Below, one piece after another: positions 16,860-25,364 of a stretch of DNA of 64,000 bases. A program made the translations under genes and the position numbers. Origin of the DNA: JAFAZJ01 sp050183765. Its GTDB lineage: Bacteria; Pseudomonadota; Alphaproteobacteria; Reyranellales; Reyranellaceae. Under the pieces are notes generated by a model. It searched no databases. It saw only the letters and a program-made list of their open reading frames with translations, and was not told where the DNA came from. The DNA lies in contig JBFXAZ010000005.1 in NCBI GenBank assembly GCA_050183765.1, forward strand, positions 1-64,000. The letters run 5' to 3'. How positions within the stretch are numbered: position 1 is the first letter of the stretch; every line of letters begins with the position of its first letter.

Positions 16860-17513
16860 TCATGTCGCAGCGCCTGGGCCATCTTTCCGCTCATCGTCCT
16901 TGTGAAGGACGTCGATGTCGTCGCCAAAGGTGAGGGCGAGCCACCAGCGTGGTGCGACGATGCGAAGGTCCGCCGGTGGGATCCACACATGATAGCGCGC
17001 CCTGATATTCCGGGTAGTGATGGGTGGGGACGACGAGGACGGCGTGGGTCGCCCTGTTTCCTCGGAGCACAGCATCACCCAGACCCCAGTCCACGCGGCC
17101 ATCAGCACGATCAGCGTCGGCAGCGTCGTGACGTGCGAATAGATCAAAGAGGAGGCGGCGAGCAGCAGCGTCAGGTCCGCACTGACCAACCTGATAAATT
17201 GGCCGAGGCCGGTGCCGATGCCAAGTGCGAGCAAGATCGCCATTGACGTGATGAGCGCCAGGCCGACGCACAAGCCGGCGGTGGGCGGAAACTCGCGAAC
17301 GACGGCCCGGCAGATGAGGAAGCCCAACAGGAAACTCACCGCTGCAACGCCGAGGTCGCCCCAGGCGCCAGCGTTCACGACTGTATGGAAATCGAACAGC
17401 GTGTGCAGTTTGTAGCGCAGGCCAAAGGCGGCCCTGGCGGCACCCACGCCCGCCATCGAGGCGCCCACGGCAAACAACAGCGTGCGCCGGTTCGGATTGG
17501 TTCGGCCCGACAT
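16860..17513 (-). CDS. Predicted multi-pass membrane protein
   Basis: A 217-residue protein with about four hydrophobic segments: residues 12-30, 55-72, 80-100 and 105-145. The C-terminal tail is hydrophilic (SSSSPPITTRN onward, ending HKDDERKDGPGAAT). No family is recognised. Directly upstream, 13-50 bp before the start, lies a pair of TGAAC-N3-GTTCA dyads, so the gene is probably repressed by a DNA-binding regulator. Confidence 0.65.
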   Translation of the reverse strand: MSGRTNPNRRTLLFAVGASMAGVGAARAAFGLRYKLHTLFDFHTVVNAGAWGDLGVAAVSFLLGFLICRAVVREFPPTAGLCVGLALITSMAILLALGIGTGLGQFIRLVSADLTLLLAASSLIYSHVTTLPTLIVLMAAWTGVWVMLCSEETGRPTPSSSSPPITTRNIRARYHVWIPPADLRIVAPRWWLALTFGDDIDVLHKDDERKDGPGAAT

Positions 17514-17525
17514 GATGGCCCTGAT

Positions 17526-17563
17526 ATTGAACGCCGTTCATATTAATATGAACCGTGTTCAAT
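17526..17563. promoter_or_regulatory. Double-dyad operator (two TGAAC-N3-GTTCA sites)
   Basis: A 38-bp near-perfect palindrome contains two 13-bp dyads, TGAACGCCGTTCA (17528-17540) and TGAACCGTGTTCA (17549-17561). Their centres are 21 bp apart, two helical turns. Between them is the perfect 18-bp palindrome GTTCATATTAATATGAAC. It sits 13 bp upstream of the membrane protein start codon on the minus strand, where it would overlap the promoter. The form suggests a dimeric or dimer-of-dimers repressor, TetR-like. Confidence 0.75.
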
Positions 17564-17651
17564 TCTTTTCAAGAGGGCTTTTCCACGAATCGCGAAGTCC
17601 ATGTCATTGCTCCGTCGCAGCACGGTCGTTATGGTGACCGCGTCAGATGAT

Positions 17652-17870
17652 CCCCATGGGAGAGAGCGTTTCCGTCGCGGCGGGAGCGCCGCCGAAGGAG
17701 CAACCGCCCCGGAAACTCTCAGGCATCCCGGACCGTGGGGGGATGGCGCTCTGGAAAGCGGTCGCGTGCGCGCAAGCGTGGGGCGGCCCACCGACGAGGT
17801 AAGTCGGCGGCGCGGTGAAACGCACCCCGGCCAATCTTTCAGGTCACCGGACAGAGGGGGCGCGGGCGAT
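17652..17870 (+). promoter_or_regulatory. Tandem glycine riboswitch
   Basis: Two glycine aptamers lie in the leader of gcvT. Aptamer 1 (about 17656-17755) shows GGGAGAGAG, GCCGCCGAAGGAGCAA, then GGAAACTCTCAGGCA, CCCGGACCG and a closing CTCTGG. Aptamer 2 (about 17756-17865) shows GTAAGTCGG...GGTGAAACGC, CTTTCAGG and CCGGACAGAGG. These match the conserved cores of the gcvT-type riboswitch. It controls the glycine cleavage operon directly downstream, most likely turning it on when glycine is abundant. Confidence 0.93.
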
Positions 17871-17910
17871 GCCGCCAGGCGTCGCGCGTGCCGATTCTGA
17901 AAGGTGACCG

Positions 17911-19038
17911 GTGACCGACGCCCCCTCGTCTGCTCCTCTCCAGCGCACGCCGCTCCACGACCTGCACCGCAAGCTCGGCGCCAAGATGGTGCCCTTCGCC
18001 GGCTACGAGATGCCGGTGCAGTATCCGCAGGGCGTGCTCGGCGAGCACCTGCATACCCGCGCGAGCTGCGGCCTGTTCGACGTGTCGCATATGGGCCAGA
18101 TCCGGCTGACAGCGAAGCCGGGGCAGAGTCTTGCCGGCGCCGTGGAATCGTTGGTGCCCGGCGACATCGGCGGGCTCAAGCCCGGGCAGATGCGCTACAC
18201 GCAGCTGACCCACGACAGTGGCGGCATCCTCGACGACCTGATGGTGACCAGCACCGGCGATCACCTGCTGCTGGTCGTCAACGCCGCATGCAAGCACGAC
18301 GACCTCGCGCATATCCGCGCCGGCATCGGCGCGCGCGTCGAGATCGAGCCGATGTTCGCGCGCGGCCTGCTGGCGCTGCAGGGACCGAAGGCTGTCGACG
18401 TGCTGAGCCGCTACGCGCCGCAGGCGCGCGCGATGGTGTTCATGACCGGCGCGTTCCTGCACATCGACGGCATCGAGTGCTACGTCACGCGCTCCGGCTA
18501 CACCGGTTGCGACGGCTACGAGATCGCCACGCCGGCGGATTCGGCGGCGCATGTCGCGCGCCTGCTGCTGGGCCATGAAGAGGTCAAGCCGATCGGCCTC
18601 GGCGCGCGCGACTCGCTGCGCCTGGAAGCCGGTCTGTGTCTCTACGGCCACGACATCGACACCACGACCACGCCGATCGAGGCCGGGCTGCTGTGGAGCA
18701 TCGGCAAGGAGCGTCGCGCGCAGGGCGGCTTTCCCGGCGCCGCCGTCGTGCAGAAGCAGATCGCCGAGGGAGCGCCGCGCCGGCGTGTCGGCCTGAAGCC
18801 CGAGGGCCGCACCATCGCGCGCGAGGGCGCCGAGATCGTCGACGGCTCCGGCAGGGTGGTCGGCAAGGTGACGTCGGGCGGCTTCGGCCCGTCGCTGAAC
18901 GGGCCGATGGCCATGGGCTATGTCGAGCGCCCGCTGGCCGCCAACGGCACGAAGCTTGCGCTCATGGTGCGCGGCAAGCCGGTGGCGGCCGAGGTGGTGC
19001 CGATGCCGTTCGTCAAGCACACGTATTTCCGCGGTTAA
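17911..19038 (+). CDS. gcvT: Glycine cleavage system T protein (aminomethyltransferase)
   Basis: A 375-residue folate-dependent enzyme that takes the aminomethyl group from lipoyl-GcvH, releases ammonia and forms methylene-tetrahydrofolate. Family motifs include TPLHDLHRKLGAKMVPFAGYEMPVQY at the N terminus (split over residues 13-38), CGLFDVSHMGQ, GGILDDLMV, SRSGYTG-type RSGYTGCDGYEI and the C-terminal GGFGPSLN. The start is GTG 17911, placed in a sequence complementary to the second aptamer. It is the first gene of gcvT-gcvH-gcvPA-gcvPB. Confidence 0.96.
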   Translation: MTDAPSSAPLQRTPLHDLHRKLGAKMVPFAGYEMPVQYPQGVLGEHLHTRASCGLFDVSHMGQIRLTAKPGQSLAGAVESLVPGDIGGLKPGQMRYTQLTHDSGGILDDLMVTSTGDHLLLVVNAACKHDDLAHIRAGIGARVEIEPMFARGLLALQGPKAVDVLSRYAPQARAMVFMTGAFLHIDGIECYVTRSGYTGCDGYEIATPADSAAHVARLLLGHEEVKPIGLGARDSLRLEAGLCLYGHDIDTTTTPIEAGLLWSIGKERRAQGGFPGAAVVQKQIAEGAPRRRVGLKPEGRTIAREGAEIVDGSGRVVGKVTSGGFGPSLNGPMAMGYVERPLAANGTKLALMVRGKPVAAEVVPMPFVKHTYFRG

Positions 19039-19051
19039 GGGGGAGGCCTCA

Positions 19052-19423
19052 GTGCTGAAGTTCTCGCAGGAGCACGAGTGGGTGCGGGTCGAAGGCGATA
19101 TCGGCACCGTCGGCATTTCCGACTACGCCCAGCAGCAGCTCGGCGATGTCGTGTTCGTCGAGGTGCCCGAGGTCGGCCGCAGGGTCGAGAAGGGCGGCGA
19201 GATCGCCGTCGTCGAATCGGTGAAGGCCGCCTCGGACATCTACGCGCCGGTGGGCGGCGAGGTCATCGAGGCCAACGGCGCGCTCGCCGATTCGCCGGGT
19301 GACGTCAACACCGACCCGATGGGCAAGGCGTGGTTCTTCAAGCTCCGGATCGCCGACAAGAGCGAGCTCGACGGCCTGATGGACGAGGCGGCCTACGCCG
19401 AATACGTGAAGGGCCTCGAATAA
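19052..19423 (+). CDS. gcvH: Glycine cleavage system H protein
   Basis: A 123-residue lipoyl carrier that shuttles the aminomethyl group between the P, T and L proteins. The lipoylation site is Lys58 in VVESVKAASDIYAP. The sequence HEWVRVEG, DYAQQQLGDVVFVEVPE and the C-terminal MDEAAYAEYVKG are typical. GTG 19052 is preceded by GGGGGAGG at 19039-19046. It lies 13 bp after gcvT and 2 bp before gcvPA. Confidence 0.97.
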   Translation: MLKFSQEHEWVRVEGDIGTVGISDYAQQQLGDVVFVEVPEVGRRVEKGGEIAVVESVKAASDIYAPVGGEVIEANGALADSPGDVNTDPMGKAWFFKLRIADKSELDGLMDEAAYAEYVKGLE

Positions 19424-19425
19424 CG

Positions 19426-20772
19426 ATGCGCTATCTCCCCCTCACCGACGCCGACCGCAGCGAGATGCTGGGTGTCATCGGCGTGCGCTCGGTCGACGAG
19501 CTGTTCCGTGACGTGCCCGAGGCGGCGCGCCTGACTGGCAAGATCGAGGGCCTCGGCGACCACATGGGCGAGCTCGAGGTCGACCGGGCGCTCTCGGCCA
19601 TGGCGGCGAAGAACCGCGCGGCGAGCGCCGGTCCGTTCTTCGTCGGCGCGGGTGCCTACAAGCACCATGTGCCCTCGAGCGTCGATCACCTGATCCAGCG
19701 CGGCGAGTTCCTCACCTCGTACACGCCGTACCAGCCCGAGATCACCCAGGGCACGCTGCAGTATCTGTTCGAGTTCCAGACGCAGATCGCGCTGCTCACC
19801 GGCATGGATGTCGCCAACGCCTCGATGTACGACGCCAGCACCGGCGCCGCCGAGGCCGTGCTGATGGCCAACCGCGTCACGCGCCGCAGCAAGGCGATCC
19901 TCTCCGGCGGCCTGCATCCGCAATACCGTGCCGTGATCGAGACCACCGCACGGTGGCAGGGCTTCAAGGCCGTGGGCGCGCCGGCCGACGCGAACGGTGT
20001 AGAGGATCTCGCCCAGCAGGTCGACAAGGACACGTCCTGCGTCGTGGTTCAGAACCCCAGCGTGTTCGGCCACGTGCGCGATCTCTCGCCGCTGGCCAAG
20101 GCATGCCACGACGCGGGCGCGCTGCTGATCGTGGTCGTCACCGAGATCGTCTCGCTGGGCCTGCTGATGCCGCCGGGCGAGATGGGCGCCGACATCGTCG
20201 TCGCCGAGGGCCAGTCGCTGGGCGTCGGCCTGAACTTCGGCGGCCCCTATGTCGGCCTTTTCGCCACGCGCGAGAAATTCGTGCGCCAGATGCCGGGTCG
20301 CCTGGTCGGCGAGACCGTCGATGCCGATGGCCAGCGCGGCTTCGTGCTCACCCTGAGCACGCGCGAGCAGCATATCCGCCGCGAGAAGGCGACCAGCAAC
20401 ATCTGCACCAACTCCGGTCTGTGCGCGCTGGCCTTCACCATCCATCTCACCCTGCTGGGCGAGGCCGGCTTCACGCGGCTGGCCGAGCTGAACCACACGA
20501 CGGCGGTGAAGACCGCCGATGCGCTGGCGCAGGTCAAGGGCGTGAGCGTGCTCAACGGCGCATTCTTCAACGAGTTCACCGTGAAGCTGCCGAAGCCCGC
20601 GGCGCCCGTCGTCGAGCGGCTCGCGGCCAAGGGCGTGCTGGGCGGCGTGCCGGTATCGCGCCTGATCCCCGACGATCCTGCCGTCGCCGATCTCTTGCTG
20701 GTCGCGGCCACCGAGACGGTGACGGAGTCCGACATCGCCGCGCTCGCACGGGCGCTGACGGAGGTGCTGTGA
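19426..20772 (+). CDS. gcvPA: Glycine dehydrogenase (decarboxylating) subunit 1
   Basis: A 448-residue N-terminal half of the split P protein. It pairs with GcvPB to form the PLP-dependent glycine decarboxylase. Landmarks are GAGAYKHHVPSSVDHL, FLTSYTPYQPEITQGTLQ, GMDVANASMYDA and FGGPYVGLFA. The ATG follows the gcvH stop by 2 bp, and the stop overlaps the gcvPB start (TGATG). The two-subunit form is usual in many alphaproteobacteria, unlike the single-chain enzyme of E. coli. Confidence 0.97.
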   Translation: MRYLPLTDADRSEMLGVIGVRSVDELFRDVPEAARLTGKIEGLGDHMGELEVDRALSAMAAKNRAASAGPFFVGAGAYKHHVPSSVDHLIQRGEFLTSYTPYQPEITQGTLQYLFEFQTQIALLTGMDVANASMYDASTGAAEAVLMANRVTRRSKAILSGGLHPQYRAVIETTARWQGFKAVGAPADANGVEDLAQQVDKDTSCVVVQNPSVFGHVRDLSPLAKACHDAGALLIVVVTEIVSLGLLMPPGEMGADIVVAEGQSLGVGLNFGGPYVGLFATREKFVRQMPGRLVGETVDADGQRGFVLTLSTREQHIRREKATSNICTNSGLCALAFTIHLTLLGEAGFTRLAELNHTTAVKTADALAQVKGVSVLNGAFFNEFTVKLPKPAAPVVERLAAKGVLGGVPVSRLIPDDPAVADLLLVAATETVTESDIAALARALTEVL

Positions 20773-22364
20773 TGGTCCAGTCGCTCGACCGTTCGCAGGG
20801 CCGCGCCGGCGCGCTGTCCGCTTCGGGCTCCACGGCGCCCACCTTCACGGGCAACCGCGCGTTGCAGCTCGAGGAAAAGCTGATCTTCGAGCTCGGCCAG
20901 CCCGGCCGTTGCGGCGTCGATCTGCCGGAGCCGCCCAAAGTTGCCGACCGTCTCAACGGCCTGCGCCGCCGCGGCGCGATCGGCCTGCCTGGCCTGGCCG
21001 AGCCGCAGGTGGTGCAGCACTACACGCGCCTGTCGCAGAAGAACTACGCCATCGACATGGGCGTCTACCCGCTGGGCTCGTGCACCATGAAGCACAATCC
21101 CCGGCTCAACGAGAAGATCGCGCGCCTGCCCGGCTTCGCCGACGTGCATCCGCTGCAGCCGCAATCGACGGTGCAGGGCGCCTTCGAGCTGATCGACGAG
21201 CTGGCGCACTGGCTCAAGACCTTGACCGGCATGCCGGCGGTGGCGATGTCGCCGGCGGCCGGCGCGCATGGCGAGATGTGCGGCATGATGGCGATCGCCG
21301 CCGCGCTTGCCGCGCGTGGCGAAAGCCAGCGCAAGACCGTGCTGGTGCCGGAATCGGCGCACGGCACCAACCCCGCCACCGCGGCGGCCCTGGGCTTCGT
21401 CGTCAAGCCGATCCCGGCCACCGACGACGGGCACGTCGACGTCGCGGCGCTGAAGGCGGCGCTGGGGCCCGAGGTCGCGGCGATCATGCTCACCAACCCC
21501 AACACTTGCGGGCTGTTCGAGCGCGACATCCGCGAGGTCGCCGACGCGGTGCACGCGGTCGGCGCCTACTTCTACTGCGACGGGGCCAACTACAACGCCA
21601 TCGTCGGCCGCGTGCGGCCGGGCGACCTCGGCGTCGACTGCATGCACATCAACCTGCACAAGACCTTCTCGACGCCGCATGGCGGCGGCGGGCCGGGCTC
21701 GGGTCCCGTCGTGCTGTCGGATCGTCTCGCCGCCTACGCGCCGCGTCCGTGGATCGTGCGCGACGCCGATGGCTGGCGCGCGGCCGAGGAGGGCGCGGCG
21801 GTCGACGGCCAGCCGCTGGGTCGCCTGAAGGCCTTCCACGGCCAGATGGGCATGTTCACCCGCGCGCTCGCCTACATGATGAGCCACGGCGCCGACGGCC
21901 TGAGGCAGGTCGCCGAGGACGCGGTGCTCAGCGCCAACTACGTCATGGCGCGGCTCAGCGCCGAGATGACGCCGGCCTTCGGCGGTCCGTGCATGCACGA
22001 GGCGCTGTTCGACGACAGCTTCCTCAAGGACACCGGCGTGAGCACGCTCGACTTCGCCAAGGCGATGATCGACGAGGGCTTCCACCCGATGACCATGTAC
22101 TTCCCGCTGGTGGTGCATGGCGCATTGCTGATCGAGCCGACCGAGACGCAGCCCAAGGAGTCGCTCGACCAGTTCTGCGACGCCCTGCTGCATCTGGCGC
22201 GCAAGGCCAAGAGCGGCACCGCGGTCGAGGAATTCCGCGCCGCGCCGGTCATGGCACCGCGCCGCCGTCTCGACGAGACGCTCGCGGCGCGCAAGCCGGT
22301 GCTGCGCTGGAAGCCCAGCAACAACCCGCCCACCGACGCGCCGACGCGCCAGGCGGCGGAGTAG
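20772..22364 (+). CDS. gcvPB: Glycine dehydrogenase (decarboxylating) subunit 2
   Basis: A 530-residue catalytic half of the P protein. The PLP lysine is Lys297 in HINLHKTFSTPHGGGGPG. Other landmarks are YPLGSCTMKHNPR, HPLQPQSTVQGA, SAHGTNPATAA and CDGANYNAIVG. It catalyses glycine decarboxylation and loads the aminomethyl group onto GcvH. The last gene of the operon; a palindromic repeat starts 6 bp after its stop, which may protect or terminate the transcript. Confidence 0.97.
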   Translation: MVQSLDRSQGRAGALSASGSTAPTFTGNRALQLEEKLIFELGQPGRCGVDLPEPPKVADRLNGLRRRGAIGLPGLAEPQVVQHYTRLSQKNYAIDMGVYPLGSCTMKHNPRLNEKIARLPGFADVHPLQPQSTVQGAFELIDELAHWLKTLTGMPAVAMSPAAGAHGEMCGMMAIAAALAARGESQRKTVLVPESAHGTNPATAAALGFVVKPIPATDDGHVDVAALKAALGPEVAAIMLTNPNTCGLFERDIREVADAVHAVGAYFYCDGANYNAIVGRVRPGDLGVDCMHINLHKTFSTPHGGGGPGSGPVVLSDRLAAYAPRPWIVRDADGWRAAEEGAAVDGQPLGRLKAFHGQMGMFTRALAYMMSHGADGLRQVAEDAVLSANYVMARLSAEMTPAFGGPCMHEALFDDSFLKDTGVSTLDFAKAMIDEGFHPMTMYFPLVVHGALLIEPTETQPKESLDQFCDALLHLARKAKSGTAVEEFRAAPVMAPRRRLDETLAARKPVLRWKPSNNPPTDAPTRQAAE

Positions 22365-22370
22365 TTCCGT

Positions 22371-22500
22371 TACCTTCTCCCGGAGGGGGAAGGTGGCGGC
22401 GCGCAGCGCCGACGGATGGGGGATGCCCCAACGAGACCGATGTCCGTCTTCGACATCCCCCATCCGCCCTTCGGGCACCTTCCCCGTCCGGAGGAAGGGA
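22371..22500. repeat. Palindromic intergenic repeat, copy B
   Basis: This is the same mosaic palindrome as copies A, C and D: CCTTCTCCCGGAGGGGGAAGG on the left, GACGGATGGGGGATG and CATCCCCCATCCG in the core, and CCCTTCGGGCACCTTCCCC on the right. A second internal dyad, GTC...CTTCGACATC, is shared with copy C. The right half is translated as the start of the PhyH gene. Confidence 0.85.
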
Positions 22501-23285
22501 AGCTGCGGTATCATTGGCATAGGTACGGCTATGTCGTCTTGCCGCGCTTCATGGGCTGGCGCGATCGGGAGCGGCTGCGCGCCGCCTGTGATCGCGCCGA
22601 GCGCACATGGCGAGACGGCCTGCCGCCGCAGCGTCGCGACAGCCCGCTCAGCAACATGGCCTACCTCACCGATCCGCGCTGGTACGACGATGGGCGCGTG
22701 CCGGCGGAGATCCTGAACCTCGTCGCCGATCGCAGCGTGCTCGACCTGATCCGCGCGATCTGCGGCGGCGAGCCGCTGTTCCACAATACGCAGTACTTCA
22801 TCGAGCAACGCGGCGCCGACTGGGACGGTGAATGGCATCGCGACACGCAGTTCCTCGCGCCCGATGCCGCGACCGAGCGGCGGCACATCGCCCAAGGCGA
22901 CAGCGTGCATTTCCGCATCGCGCTCGAGGATGATCCCTGGCTGAGGATCGTGCCCGGCTCGCATCGGCGCTGGGACATCGCGCGGGAATGGGCGATCCGT
23001 CGCGAGCATGCCCCCGGCAATCCCGATGGGGCGGTCTCCGTCGCGCTGAAGGCCGGCGATGCGCTGCTCTTCCACGCCTGGTCAATCCATCAGGGGCTCT
23101 ATCGCCGGACGCCGGCGCGCCGGACCTTCGACGTGATCTACCTGACGCGTGGTACGGCCGAACAGGCGCTGACGCCACGATCATGCATGCCCTTGCCCGT
23201 CCGCTTGGCGTCGCTGCCGCGCGCGGCGCGCGCGTTCTACGAGCGCTTTGCGCGCACCTATCGCCGCGCCTGGACTTCAGCTTGA
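22440..23285 (+). CDS. Phytanoyl-CoA dioxygenase (PhyH) family protein
   Basis: A protein of about 281 residues, an Fe(II)/2-oxoglutarate dioxygenase. The iron ligands are His133 and Asp135 (EWHRDTQF) and His217 (WSIHQGLYR), with RRTFDVIY holding the 2-oxoglutarate Arg. The first 20 or so codons, from ATG 22440, come from the palindromic repeat (IPHPPFGHLPRPEEGK), so the native start may have been replaced; ATG 22416 is also in frame. The conserved domain begins around YHWHRYGYVVLPRF. Substrate is unknown. It follows the gcv operon but the link seems positional only. Confidence 0.85.
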   Translation: MSVFDIPHPPFGHLPRPEEGKLRYHWHRYGYVVLPRFMGWRDRERLRAACDRAERTWRDGLPPQRRDSPLSNMAYLTDPRWYDDGRVPAEILNLVADRSVLDLIRAICGGEPLFHNTQYFIEQRGADWDGEWHRDTQFLAPDAATERRHIAQGDSVHFRIALEDDPWLRIVPGSHRRWDIAREWAIRREHAPGNPDGAVSVALKAGDALLFHAWSIHQGLYRRTPARRTFDVIYLTRGTAEQALTPRSCMPLPVRLASLPRAARAFYERFARTYRRAWTSA

Positions 23286-23291
23286 CGAAGT

Positions 23292-23636
23292 TCAGGCCTT
23301 GAGCGCGGCCGCCACTTTTCGCCCCTGCGCGGTCAATGCCACCCGCAGATCACCATCGACCTCCTCGGTGGCGACAAGGCGCAGCTTGTGCAGGTTCTCG
23401 ATCGCGGGCGGCACCGTCGCCGCCGACCCGACGATCGGCACGAGATCGCCGACCGATGCCGGTCCCTTGAGCAACTCGCGGAGAATCACGTCCTCGGCCG
23501 GCTGGGCGTTGTTGAGCAGGGCTCCCGCGACCTGCGCGGCGCCGCCGGCGACGCCACCCACGCCGCCGACCGCGGACAGCGCCCGGGTCAGGTATCGCCG
23601 CACCGTCGAGGCCTCGATCGGGACCCACTTCACCAT
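23292..23636 (-). CDS. Small protein, possible winged-helix domain
   Basis: A 114-residue protein. Its second half (PAEDVILRELLKGPASVGDLV, then a helix, then LHKLRLVATEEVDGDLRVALTAQGRKVA) has the order of a MarR-like winged helix: a recognition helix, then a beta wing. The N-terminal half is Ala/Gly-rich. No family is recognised. It lies 12 bp downstream of the PqiA-like gene on the same strand and is probably co-transcribed. Confidence 0.6.
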   Translation of the reverse strand: MVKWVPIEASTVRRYLTRALSAVGGVGGVAGGAAQVAGALLNNAQPAEDVILRELLKGPASVGDLVPIVGSAATVPPAIENLHKLRLVATEEVDGDLRVALTAQGRKVAAALKA

Positions 23637-23648
23637 CGTCCGCTCCGT

Positions 23649-24167
23649 TCAGCGTCTCTCGCTATCGGCCTGACGCCGGCGGCGATCAATCCACGCCATC
23701 AGGACCATGGCAAGCAGCGCCGAGGCGCCGAACAGGTAGATGCCGCCCTGGGCGCGGAACCGCACGAAGAAGTCGCCCTGCAGCGACACGACGATGATCG
23801 CCACCACCAGCACGTCGAGCATCGACCATTTGCCGACGCCGACGGCGACATCGTGCAGCGGCCCGGTGCGGTGATAGGGCGCCAGCCACAGGAAGGCCGC
23901 GACCAGCAGCTTGACCACCGGCAGCGCCACCGAGAAGGCGGCGATCACGATCGCCAGCGGCCAGGAGTCCGAGAACCACAGGTCCTGAATGCCCGACAGC
24001 ACGCTGTGCGTCGAATCGAACAGGCGGACCTTGGTCACCATGATCGCCGGCACCACCAGGCCCAGCGCCAGGCTGATCGCCGTCAGCGCCCACAGCACGA
24101 TCAGCCACGGCGTGTCGCGCGGATGGCGGGCGGCGAGCGAAGTCGTCATTTGCCCGTCGAATGACAT
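23649..24167 (-). CDS. PqiA-like membrane protein
   Basis: A 172-residue protein of the paraquat-inducible protein A type. It has four hydrophobic segments and the family pattern with FWLAPYHRTG..., GKWSMLDVLVVAIIVVSLQ. Full-length PqiA carries two such modules and zinc-finger cysteines; here there is one module without the cysteine motif. The family helps lipid transport across the envelope with MCE proteins, none of which is nearby. ATG 24167 was chosen; ATG 24149 is equally possible. Confidence 0.75.
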   Translation of the reverse strand: MSFDGQMTTSLAARHPRDTPWLIVLWALTAISLALGLVVPAIMVTKVRLFDSTHSVLSGIQDLWFSDSWPLAIVIAAFSVALPVVKLLVAAFLWLAPYHRTGPLHDVAVGVGKWSMLDVLVVAIIVVSLQGDFFVRFRAQGGIYLFGASALLAMVLMAWIDRRRRQADSERR

Positions 24168-24273
24168 TTTGTATCCAGCGCGTCTAGTATGGGAGTGTGT
24201 AAGGCTTGCCTGGAGTCCTCAGGTACCAGTGATCGTATTCCATTCTGATCACCGTCAAAGGCTATGAGTTCCT

Positions 24274-25323
24274 GTGAATCTTCGCTCCCTTATTGATGAC
24301 AATGGTTTTTTCTTGGCGACCGAAGACGAGAAACTTCGGAACGCACTATGGCGCTTCGTCGGTGAATATGCGGTGTCAGCTGCATATGAATTGGCGGCCG
24401 ACTTCAGAGCGGACTTTCCATTTGGGCCTGGGGCGGACATACGAGTGAAAATCTTCCCGACTCACATCGTCTGCTCATTCGCCTTTGCGCCCTATGGCCA
24501 AATGCCGTTTGTAGGAACGTTCACTGACGATGAGATAGAGCGGTTAGGCCTCGCGAACCCTCAAATCACTCATGATCTTCTGACTGGATCCAACGCGAAT
24601 AGTAGGGACTTGGTTAACGAGTACACAGTTACGGTGTCGTCGGCAAAATTGAACGGACGCTATTCGGTACACGGGCCGATCGTCCAGATTCGTCGATGGG
24701 TGCAAGGTGTCCTCCTGCCGATCTTGCAGGAGAGGAATCGGAAGCGAGTGGCCGCTGTAATACCTCCTCCGCCTACTTACTCGATCAATGCAATCGTAAG
24801 CGCTTTGTGGGTACTGGAGTGCGACACTGACGTACGACAGGGCAGCGCCTTCGCACTGGAAGGTTTTGGTCTGGTTACCTGTGACCACGTATTGGGAAGT
24901 TATACTCACGCATTCCAATCTAACGACCCTTCCAAGCGGTATCCTGTTCGCGTCACGAGACTTCACCAAGTCATCGACCTCGCAGTGCTTGAGATTGATG
25001 CACCGCCATTGTCTGTTCTCAGTGCCGCTCCTGAGCGGGAAGTGTTGTTGCATGAGCACGTTTTAATAGCAGGGCACCCGAACTTTCGCCTCGGTGACTC
25101 TCCGCAGCTAAGCCCCGGTCTGATAGTCGGCTTTCGAACTGTCAGTTCGATCCGGCGGATGATTACCAATGCGGCGATCGTTGCTGGGACGAGTGGTGGG
25201 CCGGTGCTCGACGCCGGCGGCAAGGTCATCGGTGTTGCAGTGACGGGAGCAAGAAGCCTATCGAGCTCGCGTGAGACAGAAGATCACGCCATCATACCAA
25301 TTTGGTCACTTGCCTTGATGTAG
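24274..25323 (+). CDS. Trypsin-like serine protease with unknown N-terminal domain
   Basis: A 349-residue protein. The C-terminal half has a trypsin-fold catalytic triad: His205 (LVTCDHVLG), Asp235 (VIDLAVLEID) and Ser307 (AGTSGGPVLD). Residues 1-160 form a separate domain I do not recognise, joined by a short proline linker (IPPPPTY). There is no signal peptide, so it is cytoplasmic. Codon choice and GC (close to 50 %) stand out strongly from neighbours, which indicates recent transfer. Start is GTG 24274. Cytoplasmic trypsin-like proteins with extra domains occur in some bacterial defence gene sets, but nothing else of that kind is adjacent. Confidence 0.8.
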   Translation: MNLRSLIDDNGFFLATEDEKLRNALWRFVGEYAVSAAYELAADFRADFPFGPGADIRVKIFPTHIVCSFAFAPYGQMPFVGTFTDDEIERLGLANPQITHDLLTGSNANSRDLVNEYTVTVSSAKLNGRYSVHGPIVQIRRWVQGVLLPILQERNRKRVAAVIPPPPTYSINAIVSALWVLECDTDVRQGSAFALEGFGLVTCDHVLGSYTHAFQSNDPSKRYPVRVTRLHQVIDLAVLEIDAPPLSVLSAAPEREVLLHEHVLIAGHPNFRLGDSPQLSPGLIVGFRTVSSIRRMITNAAIVAGTSGGPVLDAGGKVIGVAVTGARSLSSSRETEDHAIIPIWSLALM

Positions 25324-25364
25324 TCCCACACTCGACCAGTAGTCACATCGAGCAGCCAATGAAA

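Noticed and set aside
20247..23075. A 942-codon minus-strand open frame opposite gcvPA/gcvPB and PhyH
   Set aside because: The plus strand carries complete, conserved enzymes with overlapping stops and starts. The antisense product is Arg/Gly/His-rich with no motif.
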